From positions 1-64,000 of the forward strand of contig NZ_FNPT01000014.1 in assembly GCF_900107375.1 (NCBI RefSeq): 64,000 nt of DNA. Direction: 5' to 3'. Under the pieces are notes generated by a model. The model made no database searches and was not told the DNA's origin. It was given only the letters and a program-made list of their open reading frames with translations. The DNA is from Lysobacter sp. yr284. GTDB taxonomy: Bacteria; Pseudomonadota; Gammaproteobacteria; Xanthomonadales; Xanthomonadaceae. Below are positions 9,903 through 19,272 of this stretch, piece after piece (the first letter of the stretch is position 1; every line of letters begins with the position of its first letter). The translations under genes and the position numbers were made by a program.

Positions 9903-11054
9903 TCAGGACTTCTTGGCCGCCGGCGGCGGCATCGCCTTCGCATTGACCTTGTTGCCGTCGGCCAACAAGGCATTCGGCGCCAACACCACCGTATCGCCCG
10001 GGGCGATGCCGGTCAGCACTTCGATCTCGTTGCCGAGGTTGCGCCCCACGGTCACGTCGCGATACGCCAGGGTCGATCCCTGCGTCACCGTCGCCACCTG
10101 GGTGCCCGCGGCGCGCTGGACCACGGTCGACACCGGCAGCACCACCGCCGCCGCCGCGCGCGGCAGGTGCAGGCGCGCGCTGCCGACCATGCCGGCGGGG
10201 ATGCGGCCGTCGGGGTTGGGCAGGCGCAGTTCGGTGCGCATCACCCCGGCGTCGCGCGACAGCGCGCGGGCGCTGCGCGCGACTTCGGCCTGGAACACCT
10301 GGCCCGGCAGTTCGGGGAAACTCACTTCGGCCTGCAGGCCGTTGCTGATCTGCAGCGATACGTTCTGCGGCACGTCCACGACCACGCGCAGCGGGTCGAG
10401 CACGGCGACTTCGAACATCGGCACGGTGGCGGTGGCCGAATCGCCGACCACGCGGTCGCCGCGCTCGATGTTGCGCGCCACCACCACGCCGGCGAACGGC
10501 GCGCGCACCGCGGTGAAGGACTGCCGCTCCAGCGCCGAGGTCAGCCGCGCCTGGGCGGCGTTGCGCGCGGCCACGGCGACGTCGAAGTTGCCCTTGCGGT
10601 CGCTGAAGTATTCCTTCGACACCGCGCCCGAGCCGATCAGCTGCTGCGCGCGCTGGTAGTTGACCTTGGCCAGTTCTTCGTCGGCGGTGGCCTGGGCGAG
10701 GACCGCGCGCGCCTCGCGCACGGCCTGGTCGATCTCCGGCGCGGAGATCGTCGCCAGCACCTGGCCGGCGCCGACCTTGTCGCCGAGTTCGGCGCGGCGT
10801 TCGCTGACGAAGCCGGTGGCGCGCGCGTACAGCGCCGCCGATTCGCCGGCCTGCGCGCGCGCGGGCAGGCTCAGGTCGTAGATCGCGTCGGCGGGCTTGG
10901 CCTTGACCGTGAGCACCTCGGGCGTGGCCGGCGCCGACGCGGTCTCGGCTTCGCTGCGGCCGCAGCCGGTGGCGGCGGCGAGCACGAGGCCGGCGACCGC
11001 GGCGCTCAGCGCGCCGCGCAGCAGGGGAGCGTGGGTTCGGAGGGGGCGGTTCAT
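9903..11054 (-). CDS. RND efflux periplasmic adaptor subunit, lipoprotein
   Basis: The 383-residue membrane-fusion protein links an inner-membrane RND pump to an outer-membrane channel. The N-terminus is a lipoprotein signal (basic MNRPLR, long hydrophobic core, lipobox A-T-G-C near residue 28), followed by the barrel-sandwich half-motifs (GESAALYARATGFVSE and RAPFAGVVVARNIERGD), an intervening helical hairpin, and the beta-barrel domain ending in a Lys-rich tail. The start codon overlaps the stop of the upstream pump gene as ATGA, so the two are translationally coupled. Confidence 0.92.
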   Translation of the reverse strand: MNRPLRTHAPLLRGALSAAVAGLVLAAATGCGRSEAETASAPATPEVLTVKAKPADAIYDLSLPARAQAGESAALYARATGFVSERRAELGDKVGAGQVLATISAPEIDQAVREARAVLAQATADEELAKVNYQRAQQLIGSGAVSKEYFSDRKGNFDVAVAARNAAQARLTSALERQSFTAVRAPFAGVVVARNIERGDRVVGDSATATVPMFEVAVLDPLRVVVDVPQNVSLQISNGLQAEVSFPELPGQVFQAEVARSARALSRDAGVMRTELRLPNPDGRIPAGMVGSARLHLPRAAAAVVLPVSTVVQRAAGTQVATVTQGSTLAYRDVTVGRNLGNEIEVLTGIAPGDTVVLAPNALLADGNKVNAKAMPPPAAKKS

Positions 11055-14000
11055 GCGTTGGCTCCAGCGGGGGCGCCGTCGCCCGGGGCGTCGGCGGGGG
11101 TGTTCGTGACGGTGTCGTCTTCGTTGCCGGCCGGCTTGCGGCGGCGGCCGACGACGGCGAGGATCGAGGGCACCAGGATCAGCGTGGCCGGGGTGCCGAA
11201 CAGCAGGCCGCCGATCACCGCGCGGCCCAGCGGCGCGTTCTGCTCGCCGCCGTCGCCCAAGCCGATCGCCATCGGGATGATGCCCAGGATCATCGCGCTG
11301 GCGGTCATCAGCACCGGACGCAAGCGCACCGCCGCCGATTCGTACGCGGCCAGTTCCGGATCGTGGCCGTCGGCGATCAGGCCGCGCGCGAAGCTGGTCA
11401 CCAGCACCGAGTTGGCGGTCGACACGCCGATCACCATCATCACGCCCATCAGCGCCGGCACGCTCAGCGGCGTGCCGGTGACGAACAGGCCGATGGCGGC
11501 GCCGGCGATGGCGATCGGCAGGCCGGACATGGCCACCGCCGGCTGGATCCACGACTGGAAGTTCACCACCAGCACCAGGAACACCAGGATCGCCGACATC
11601 ACCAGGCCCGCGGCCAGTTCGCCGTAGGCGTTCTGCATCTCGCCGGCCTGGCCGACGATCTCGATGCGGTTGCCGGGCTTGAGCTGGCCGTTGAGTTCCT
11701 TGGTGATCGCGCTGAGCTTGTCGTAGACCGAGCCCAGGTCGGTGCCTTCGACATTCGCGATGACGCTGATGGTCGGCGCCAACGTGGTGCGGGCGATGCT
11801 GGCCGGGACCTTGCGCGGCACCACGCTGGCGATGTTGCGCAGCAGGACCGCTTCGCCGTTGGCGCCGATGCGCAGCGGCGAGTTCATCAACTGGTCGATG
11901 TCGCGCATCTGGTTGATCGGCGCCTGCACCTGCACGGTGTAGGCGATGGCGTTGACGGTGTCGGTCCAGTACACCGGCGACACCGTGCCGGCCGAGCCGA
12001 GCACCGCCAGCACCGCGCGCGCGGCCTGCTGCGGGTCCAGGCCGAGTTGGGCGGCGCGGGTGCGGTCGATCTTGACCTGATACTCGGGCAGGTCCAGCAC
12101 CTGGCGCAGCGAGATGTCGACCGCGCCGGGCACCTGGTGCAGGCGTTTTTCGATCTCGCGCGCCAGCGCCATGTTGCCGGGCACGTCGCGGCCGATCAGG
12201 CGCACTTCGAACGCGGCCGCGGCCGAGCCGGCCAGGGTGCGGCTGGTCGCGTCCGGCGGGCGCTCGAACAGCTTGACCTCGGGGAAGCGCTCGGCGATGC
12301 GCTTGCGGATCTTGACCAGGTAGTCGTGGCTGTTGGCGTGCGGCGAGCGCAGTTGCAGCATGATCTCGGCTTCGAACGAACCGACCACGGTGCTGTCGAC
12401 CAGCGACAGGTTGATCGCGTCGGGCACGCCGATCTGTTCGTACACGGTCTGCAGTTCGTTGGGCGGGATGATCGCGCGGATCTCGCGCTGGATCTCGCTG
12501 AGCTTGGCCGCGGTTTCCTCCAGCCGGGTGCCGGTCGGCAGGCGCACCTGCAGGCGCAGCTGGCCGGCGTCGACCTGCGGGAAGTACTCGCGGCCCAGCG
12601 ACATCGCCGCGCCCGCGCCGAGCGCGAACACCAGCAGCGCCGCCAGCGCCAGCACGCCGCCGTGGTGGCCGAGCTTGACCAGCAGCGCGTGGTGGCGGTC
12701 GCGCAGCGAATCCAGGCGGTGCTCGACCTTGTGGTTGATCGCGAGCAGGAACTTTTCCGGCGCCCAGCGCGGGTTGGCGCGGCTTCGGATGTCGGCCGGC
12801 AGCAGCAGGTAGCACAGCACCGGGATCAGCGTGCGCGAGAGCAGGAACGAGGCCAGCATGGCGAAGATCACCGCCAGCGCCAGCGGGGTGAACACCCACG
12901 CCGACAGGCCGGTCATCAGCAGGATCGGGGTGAGCACGATGCAGATCGAAATGGTCGAGACCATTTCCGGGAACACCACTTCCTTGGCGCTGTCGATGAT
13001 CGCGGTGCGCACGTCCTTGCCGAGCGCGATGTTGCGGTTGGTGTTCTCGACGTCGACCACCGCGTTGTCGACCAGGATGCCGATCGCCAGCGCCAGGCCG
13101 CCGAGGGTCATCACGTTGAAGGTGTAGCCCAGCAGGTGCAGCATCGCGACCGAGGCCAGCAGCGCCAGCGGGATCGCCGACAGCACGATCAGGCTCGAGC
13201 GCCAGGAGCCGATGAACACCAGCACCACCAGCGCCACCAGCAGGCCGACCAGCACCGCTTCGTGCTCGATCGAGCCGATCGCGTTGTCGACGAACACCGA
13301 CTGGTCGAAGATCGCGTGGATGCGCGTGCCCGGCGGCGCCGAGGCTTCGATCTCGGGCAGGCGCTCGCGCACCGCGCGCACGATCTCGACCGCGGACGCG
13401 CCGCCGAGCTTGATCAGCGCCACCGACACCGCGCTGGAGCCGTCCATGCGCGCCACATTCGTCTGCAACGCGCCGCCGTCGCGGACCGAGGCGATGTCGC
13501 GCACGTAGATCACGGTGCCGGCGCGCGAGGCCACCGGGATGTCGAGGAACTCGCTGGCGGTGGCCGGGCTGGTGTCGATCGAGATCTGCATCTCGCGCGC
13601 GCCTTCGCGGATCGAACCCGAGGGCAGGGTCGGGCTGCCGCGTTCCAGCGCCGCGGTCACGTCCGCGGGCGTCAGGCCGTAGGTCTGCAGCCGCGAGGGA
13701 TCGAGGTCGACCATGATCTGCCGCGGCGCGCCGCCGTAGGGCAGGGTCATGCGGATGCCGGGGATGGTCTGGATCTGCGAGCGAAGTTGCAGGCGCGCGT
13801 AGTCGTAGAGCTGGGCTTCGGTCAGCGAATCCGAGGACAGCACCAACTGCAGCACCGGCGTGGAGGAGACGTTGTTGCGCACCACCAGCGGCGGCGAGGT
13901 GCCCGGCGGCATGCGCCGCAGGATCGTCTGCGAGACCGAGGTGATCTGCACCAGCGCGCGGTCGAGGCTGACCGTGGGCTGGAAGTCGATGCGCACGATG

Positions 14001-14269
14001 CTGGCGCCGTTGAGCGTCTCCGAGCGCACTTCCTTGAGGTCGTCGACGGTGTTGAGGATCGCCGCCTCGGAGAACGAGGTCATCTTGGCGGCGACGTCGG
14101 CGGCCGGCAGGCCGCTATAGGTCCACACCAGGTTGACCGAGGGGATGCCGACTTCCGGCAGGATGTCGGTCGGCATCTTGCGCGCCGACAGCACGCCGAA
14201 CAGCAGGATCAGGATCGCCAGGACGCCGATGGTGTAGCGGCGGCTCAGCGCGTATTGGACTATCCACAT
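11051..14269 (-). CDS. RND family efflux pump inner-membrane permease
   Basis: The protein has about 1072 residues in the two-fold RND form: a transmembrane helix near residues 10-28, a large periplasmic loop, helices 2-6 with the GILVDNAVVDVENT motif, then the repeat. It resembles HAE-type proton-driven drug or metabolite exporters. MWIVQYALSRRY at 14269 is preferred over a GTG 15 codons upstream because members start at this motif. No outer-membrane factor gene is adjacent, so the pump presumably borrows one. The divergent AraC gene may regulate it. Substrate unknown. Confidence 0.93.
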   Translation of the reverse strand: MWIVQYALSRRYTIGVLAILILLFGVLSARKMPTDILPEVGIPSVNLVWTYSGLPAADVAAKMTSFSEAAILNTVDDLKEVRSETLNGASIVRIDFQPTVSLDRALVQITSVSQTILRRMPPGTSPPLVVRNNVSSTPVLQLVLSSDSLTEAQLYDYARLQLRSQIQTIPGIRMTLPYGGAPRQIMVDLDPSRLQTYGLTPADVTAALERGSPTLPSGSIREGAREMQISIDTSPATASEFLDIPVASRAGTVIYVRDIASVRDGGALQTNVARMDGSSAVSVALIKLGGASAVEIVRAVRERLPEIEASAPPGTRIHAIFDQSVFVDNAIGSIEHEAVLVGLLVALVVLVFIGSWRSSLIVLSAIPLALLASVAMLHLLGYTFNVMTLGGLALAIGILVDNAVVDVENTNRNIALGKDVRTAIIDSAKEVVFPEMVSTISICIVLTPILLMTGLSAWVFTPLALAVIFAMLASFLLSRTLIPVLCYLLLPADIRSRANPRWAPEKFLLAINHKVEHRLDSLRDRHHALLVKLGHHGGVLALAALLVFALGAGAAMSLGREYFPQVDAGQLRLQVRLPTGTRLEETAAKLSEIQREIRAIIPPNELQTVYEQIGVPDAINLSLVDSTVVGSFEAEIMLQLRSPHANSHDYLVKIRKRIAERFPEVKLFERPPDATSRTLAGSAAAAFEVRLIGRDVPGNMALAREIEKRLHQVPGAVDISLRQVLDLPEYQVKIDRTRAAQLGLDPQQAARAVLAVLGSAGTVSPVYWTDTVNAIAYTVQVQAPINQMRDIDQLMNSPLRIGANGEAVLLRNIASVVPRKVPASIARTTLAPTISVIANVEGTDLGSVYDKLSAITKELNGQLKPGNRIEIVGQAGEMQNAYGELAAGLVMSAILVFLVLVVNFQSWIQPAVAMSGLPIAIAGAAIGLFVTGTPLSVPALMGVMMVIGVSTANSVLVTSFARGLIADGHDPELAAYESAAVRLRPVLMTASAMILGIIPMAIGLGDGGEQNAPLGRAVIGGLLFGTPATLILVPSILAVVGRRRKPAGNEDDTVTNTPADAPGDGAPAGANA

Positions 14270-14842
14270 CGTGTCAGGTTCCGACGGCTGGATTGAGTGG
14301 TGCGAAGTCTCCACGCGTCGCGGCCGTCGCGCAGCCGTGTCGCGTGGAATGATACGTATGCGTGCCGCAACGCTGCGGCGGATGCGTGGCCGGCGGCAGC
14401 GGCTTCGGCGGGCGCCGACGTCGCAACTGTAGGCGGCGCGTACATACGCGAGGCTGTCGCCGCGCTGACAAATTGGTCAGGCGCGCCGCGCCGCAGGTGT
14501 CGGCGGGCGGCGGCGGACGGAAGAGCGTGGGGCTGGCGTGCCTCGCTGGCTGGGCGGATCGGCGGCGCTCGCGCGCCGGCCCGCCGGCGGCTCCGGCCGG
14601 CGCGCAGGCCGCGGCGGCCGCCGTCGCGCGCGACGGGGCACCGGGCCGACGCCCACCGGCCCGCGTGCGCGGGGCGCGACTCGAACCGCTGGGGGAGCGC
14701 GTTTAAGGTAGGCCCGAAAGCGCGGACGCGTTAGTACATTACTGCCGCATCCTTGCACGATCCTGCAATTCGGCCGAAGCGGCACAGTCTCAGGCCAGAT
14801 TCGTACCGATAATCGCCCCACCCCGACCGCCCACGGGAAGCC
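14270..14842. other. Divergent intergenic region between RND pump and AraC regulator
   Basis: No convincing gene is present in this 573-bp gap; the open frames are Arg/Ala-rich artefacts. Two short dyads stand out: TGACAAATTGGTCA at 14466-14479 (palindromic at 10 of 14 positions) and AGTA-CAT-TACT at 14733-14743. Both are plausible regulator sites for the flanking divergent genes, but unproven. Confidence 0.5.
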
Positions 14843-15805
14843 ATGAGCGCCAGCACTTCCGCAGATACCATCGCACAGCGCGGGCATTGCGCCCAGCAGG
14901 CCGAGCTGGTCGACCGGATTGCCCGATTGACGGTCGCCGGCGACGGCGTCCACGCCACCGGGGTGCGCCAGCTGCATCTGATCCGGATGGACCGGCCGAC
15001 CGAGTGCTCGCCGTCGGTGTACGAGCCCCGGCTGTGCGTGGTGGCGCAGGGGCGCAAGGTGGTGACGCTGTCCGATCGCGTCTACCACTACGACCCGCTC
15101 AACTACCTGGTGGTGTCGGTGACCTTGCCGATGATCGGGCAGGTGGTCGAGGCCACGCCGGACAAGCCGTACCTGTGCCTGCGCATCGACATCGATCCGG
15201 CCGAGATCGCGCGCCTGATCGTCGAGGCCGGGCAGCCGGCGACGGGCGAGCGCCTGCGCGAAGCGCGCGAGGACGCCGGCATGGACCTGGGCCTGTACGC
15301 GGCGCGGATCAACGCGACGCTGATGGACGCGGTGCTGCGGCTGATGCGCCTGCTCGACACGCCGCAGGATCTGCCGGTGCTGGCGCCGATGGCGCTGCGC
15401 GAGATCTTCTACCGGGTGCTGATGGGCGACCTCGGCCATCGCCTGCGCACGCTCGCGCTCAACGACAGCCGTTCGCACCGCATCGCCAAGGCGGTGACGA
15501 TGCTGCGCCAGCGCTATCTGCTGCCGCTGTGCATCGAGGACCTCGCCGACGAACTGCACATGAGCACCTCCTCGCTGCACCACCAGTTCAAGGCGGTGAC
15601 CACGATGTCGCCGCTGCAGTTCCAAAAGCACCTGCGCCTGCACGAGGCGCGGCGGCTGATGATGATCGACGGCATGGAAGCGGTGGCCGCGGCGCACCGC
15701 GTCGGCTATGAGAGCCCGTCGCAGTTCTCGCGCGAGTACAAGCGCCTGTTCGGCGCGCCGCCGCGCGCGGAAGTGAGCCTGGCGCGCGGCCTGCCGCAGG
15801 GCTGA
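14843..15805 (+). CDS. AraC family transcriptional regulator
   Basis: The 320-residue protein has the N-terminal cupin-like AraC_N domain (about residues 25-180: YEPRLCVVAQGRK, YDPLNYLVVSVTLP) and two C-terminal helix-turn-helix units (about 210-310), including IEDLADELHMSTSSLHHQFK and VGYESPSQFSREYKRLFG. This subgroup often controls neighbouring reductases or efflux systems. It is divergent from the RND genes across a long gap with two dyads. The start follows a GGGAAGCC purine stretch. Confidence 0.9.
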   Translation: MSASTSADTIAQRGHCAQQAELVDRIARLTVAGDGVHATGVRQLHLIRMDRPTECSPSVYEPRLCVVAQGRKVVTLSDRVYHYDPLNYLVVSVTLPMIGQVVEATPDKPYLCLRIDIDPAEIARLIVEAGQPATGERLREAREDAGMDLGLYAARINATLMDAVLRLMRLLDTPQDLPVLAPMALREIFYRVLMGDLGHRLRTLALNDSRSHRIAKAVTMLRQRYLLPLCIEDLADELHMSTSSLHHQFKAVTTMSPLQFQKHLRLHEARRLMMIDGMEAVAAAHRVGYESPSQFSREYKRLFGAPPRAEVSLARGLPQG

Positions 15806-15838
15806 GGCGGCGCGGCGATAGCGCGCCGCGATCGTTTC

Positions 15839-15857
15839 CGGCGAAACGGTTTCGCCG
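15839..15857. promoter_or_regulatory. Perfect odd palindrome resembling a LacI-type operator
   Basis: CGGCGAAACGGTTTCGCCG is a 19-nt perfect dyad with a single central G. The GAAAC/GTTTC core resembles operators of LacI/GalR regulators. It lies 34 nt after the AraC stop and about 350 nt before the protease gene. With no loop and no T tract it makes a poor terminator. Confidence 0.35.
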
Positions 15858-16205
15858 CGGATCGCGGCCGCCGTCGTCCGGATTTGCCTGCGCGAGGCGA
15901 CGCTGCCGCGCGCAGGGCCGCGCGTGCGCTTGCAACGCACCGCCGCGCGATCCCCCCAGTGCCGATTTCATGGCGATTCGTTCTTAGCGAAATTCCACCG
16001 ATGAGTGGGGGGATTCCGCGTGACGCGCGTTTGACTAAGTGAGCGCGCAACAAAGCCACGGAACGTCGAAGTTTCAGGCGCTCGAACTCCACATCCATCC
16101 TTTCTTTCGCAGGCGCACGGCCCTGAGGCCGGACCCTGCGAGGCGGACGGCTGCGCGCCGGTGTCCGGCGCGGCCGTGCGTCCCCTCGAATCTCGGGAAC
16201 GGTCC
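15858..16205. other. Intergenic region upstream of the protease gene
   Basis: Apart from the palindrome just before it, this stretch holds only a possible -35 element (TTGACT at about 16031) and a purine-rich GGGAACGG before the protease ATG. I see no open frame with normal codon use and no hairpin terminator for the AraC gene. Confidence 0.4.
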
Positions 16206-18647
16206 ATGAAGAAGCTTTCTCCGAACAAGTTCGCGGTGCTCGGCCTGGCGGCGGCCTGCGCGTCGGTGCTGGTGTGGTCGCGCCAGGCGCCTGCGCCGCA
16301 GGCGTCGTCGCAAGCGCCCGCGCCGGGCGATTCCAGCAGCGTATTGGCCGCGGCGCCGTCCGCGGCCGCGGCGGGCCTGCGTCCGGTCGCCTATGTCGCG
16401 CCGACGCCGCGCACCCCCGCGCAGGCCAAGCTCGGCGGCGGCCAGTTGCTCGAAGCGGTGCAGTCCTTCGCCGCCAGCCCGGCCGCGCGCAGCGCCGCCG
16501 CGGCCGCCGGCAGCGGCGGCCCCGCCTCGGGCAGCGCCGCGCGCAGCGCCGCGACCGCGGCGGCGCAGATCGCCGCGCTCGACCGCGCCGGCGTGCCCGG
16601 GCGCTGGCGCGAGGGCGAGAAGGTCAAGGTCAGCGTCGGCCTGGCGCTGAGCTTCGATGAACTGCAGAACCCCAGCCTGCTCGAACGCGCCAGCCATGCG
16701 CTGCGCGACACCTTGCTCGCCCAGGGCGTGAGCGCCAGCGCGATCAACGGCTCGCCGGCGCTGGAAGCGCTGGTGCCGCTGGACAAGCTGGAATGGGTCG
16801 CGGGCCTGAGCGAAGTCGCCACGGTGGGGCTCAAGGCCATGGCCGAACCGGTCGCCTACACCGAGGGCGCCGACGCCAGCGCGCTCAATACGCTGCGCGC
16901 GTTCGGCAACTCCACGGTGGTGGCGCAGGCGCTGCGCCGCGAATTGCGCGGCGACGGCCTGACCATCGCGATCATGGACCAGTTCGGCGACAACAACGGC
17001 CAGGTCGCGGCGCTGCAGGTCGGCGACAACTGGCCGGCGGCGGCGCGGCTGACCAAGATCGCCAGCCCGGCCGGCGCGTTCGGCTACTCGGGCCAGTCGC
17101 ACGGCAACGCTGTGACCGAGATCGTCTACGACATCGCGCCGAACGCCAGCTTCCGCGCCTACGACGTGTCCGGCAGCGATGCCGCCTGGGTCTCGGGCGT
17201 GCAGAACGCGGCCAACCTCAATAGCCAGAACGTGCCGCAGGGCGAGCCGCGCGCGCAGGTCATCACCGCGTCGCTGGGCTTCGGCTATCCGTTCTCGCCC
17301 GGCGACGGCAGCACCAGCAACAGCGAGTTCAAGGGCCTGTACGACGCCATCGCCGCCGCCGCGGCCAACGGCGCGATCGTGCTCAACGCCGCCGGCAACC
17401 ACGGCCAGCACTACTGGGACGCCGACAGCACCGCCGGCGCCGGCGCCAACGTCTATCAGAACTTCGGCGCCGCCAACCTCAACCCCGACGGCAGCGCGCG
17501 CCCGTCCAACGTGATGGTGTTGCTGCCGACCGCCGGCGTGCTGGGCCAGCCCGCCGCACAGGCGCAGTGCACGCCGGTGGGGCTGGCCGAGCCGAGCGCG
17601 TCGGATTGGTCGTTGTTCGCCGCGCTGGGCTGGAACGACTGGCAGAGCGCAACCAACGCCACCGACGCCGACTACCGCCTGGAGCTGGTGCGCTGGCGCG
17701 ACGCGGTGCCCCAGCGCGTGTTCGACTGGTCGACCTGGACCTGGATCAATCCGACCCCGGCCGGCTGGGTGCAGGTGAGCTCGTCGGACAGCGCGCAGAA
17801 CGGCGGCGCCGGCCAGCGGCCGGTCGAACTGGTCAACTACAAGGCGCCGCAGGCCGACGCGACCGCGCTGTGCAACAACGCCTTCGCCGGCGCGCCGAAC
17901 ATCCGCGGCGGCATCTTCGGCGTGCGCATCCTGCGCAAGACCGCCGGCGCCGCCAACTTCCTGCGGATCATGGGCAGCAAGGCGATCGATCCGGAGTTCC
18001 GCTCCAACGAGCGCTCGCTGCTGCCGCCGTCGGATTCGGCCAGCGTGATCACCGTGGCGGCGATCAGCGCCGCGACCTCGGCGCTGGAGCCCTACAGCTC
18101 GCGCGGCCCGGTGCTCGCCGCCGGCGGCGCGCGCCCGGCCGGACAGGCCGCGGGCAACGCCAAGCCCGACCTGGCCAGCTTCGCCGTGGTCAGCACCGAG
18201 TCCAGCGCCGGCTTCAACGGCACCTCGGCGGCGACGCCGCACGCGGCGGCGCTGGCCTTGCTCGGCCTGCAGCACCAGCGCCAGCTCACCGACGCGACCG
18301 TGCCGGCGGCGCTGCCGGCCAACGCCACCGCGGCGCAGAAGGCGCAGCGCGAGACCGCGTTGCGCCAGCGCCGCGTGGATCTGGCCGACCTGACCTACGA
18401 CTCGCTGGTCAAGGTCGCCGCCACCGGCGGCAACGACCTGGGCGCGGCCGGGTTCGACAGCAGCTTCGGCAACGGCCGGCTCAAGTTCCACGCCCAGTCG
18501 GCGGCCTGCCTGCTGGCCTCGACCTACGACGCCCGCTACCGCGCCTTGCTGCCGGTGCAGGCGCAGGGCCAGAAGAGCTACGACACGCTGGCGCAGGAGA
18601 ACAGCGTGGCCTGCGCGGCGGCAGCGGCGGCGGCCGTCGCCCGCTGA
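16206..18647 (+). CDS. Exported S8 family serine peptidase (subtilase)
   Basis: The predicted protein has 813 residues. MKKLSPNK followed by a hydrophobic core forms a Sec signal or signal anchor. An Ala/Pro-rich linker and a propeptide-like region (about 60-240) precede the catalytic domain. The triad is visible: Asp258 in IAIMDQFGD, His299 in GQSHGNAV and Ser674 in FNGTSAATPHAAA. The His-to-Ser distance is much longer than in subtilisin because of an insertion at roughly 400-590 that contains paired cysteines. It probably degrades extracellular protein, in keeping with a predatory or lytic bacterium. It is monocistronic with a strong terminator. Confidence 0.92.
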   Translation: MKKLSPNKFAVLGLAAACASVLVWSRQAPAPQASSQAPAPGDSSSVLAAAPSAAAAGLRPVAYVAPTPRTPAQAKLGGGQLLEAVQSFAASPAARSAAAAAGSGGPASGSAARSAATAAAQIAALDRAGVPGRWREGEKVKVSVGLALSFDELQNPSLLERASHALRDTLLAQGVSASAINGSPALEALVPLDKLEWVAGLSEVATVGLKAMAEPVAYTEGADASALNTLRAFGNSTVVAQALRRELRGDGLTIAIMDQFGDNNGQVAALQVGDNWPAAARLTKIASPAGAFGYSGQSHGNAVTEIVYDIAPNASFRAYDVSGSDAAWVSGVQNAANLNSQNVPQGEPRAQVITASLGFGYPFSPGDGSTSNSEFKGLYDAIAAAAANGAIVLNAAGNHGQHYWDADSTAGAGANVYQNFGAANLNPDGSARPSNVMVLLPTAGVLGQPAAQAQCTPVGLAEPSASDWSLFAALGWNDWQSATNATDADYRLELVRWRDAVPQRVFDWSTWTWINPTPAGWVQVSSSDSAQNGGAGQRPVELVNYKAPQADATALCNNAFAGAPNIRGGIFGVRILRKTAGAANFLRIMGSKAIDPEFRSNERSLLPPSDSASVITVAAISAATSALEPYSSRGPVLAAGGARPAGQAAGNAKPDLASFAVVSTESSAGFNGTSAATPHAAALALLGLQHQRQLTDATVPAALPANATAAQKAQRETALRQRRVDLADLTYDSLVKVAATGGNDLGAAGFDSSFGNGRLKFHAQSAACLLASTYDARYRALLPVQAQGQKSYDTLAQENSVACAAAAAAAVAR

Positions 18648-18734
18648 GCACCGCAGCGGCGCGGGCCCGTGCCGGGGCCGCGCCGTAGGGTCGGCGGCCC
18701 GCATCGTGCGCATGCGGCGCGGGTCGTGCCCGGG

Positions 18735-18763
18735 GCGCCGGACTTCGGTCCGGCGCTTTTTTT
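18735..18763 (+). terminator. Rho-independent terminator after the S8 peptidase
   Basis: The stem GCGCCGGAC pairs perfectly with GTCCGGCGC around a TTCG tetraloop, followed directly by seven T residues. It is 87 bp beyond the protease stop and is the most canonical intrinsic terminator in the window. Confidence 0.92.
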
Positions 18764-19272
18764 CGTCCGGCCTGGACGTGGCGTCGTGCTTCGCATGAGC
18801 CGCAACGCCGAATTCGCGAGTCGGCGGCGCAAACCTCGCGCGCTCCGGTCTGGTTCGGACGGACATCGCCGACGCTCCGGCGAGGGTGCTCGCGCCGCGT
18901 AGATCCGCGCCGCTCCGCGCAAATCCGCGCTGCGACGCAACAGCGCTCACTCACGCTCACCCCGGCGCCGCCGCCGCCCAGGCGCGGGCCGCATCGCCCC
19001 ACAGGTTCATACGCAATCGCGTCCGCGCCGAGGACAAACGCGCCGAACGAGTTCGCGCTTGCGCGCCGCGCGCGACTTTTGCTTCGCGCATCGCACTTTC
19101 GCCGGGCGCGCGCGGCTAGCGTGCGTTCCCGACGCGAAGCAGCCCGCGCTATGCCAGCCAGCCGACGTCGCCGCGACCGCGCAGCGCGCGCGGCCGCGCG
19201 CGCTGGCCCGGGCCGTCTCGCCGCGAAGCGGAAGCCTCCGCTTCGTTCATCGAGGAGCCAGGGGAACAGGAC
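18764..19272. other. Gap upstream of the haem/GMC operon
   Basis: About 500 bp with no supported gene. Open frames on both strands are Arg/Ala-rich and lack ribosome binding sites. The sequence just before 19273 (GAGGAGCCAGGGGAACAGGAC) supplies a strong purine-rich ribosome binding region for the operon. Confidence 0.5.

Noticed and set aside
14297-14734. Possible gene in the gap between RND pump and AraC regulator
   Set aside because: Arg/Ala-rich translation, overlaps the probable promoter region, no ribosome binding site, and no hydrophobic or motif structure.
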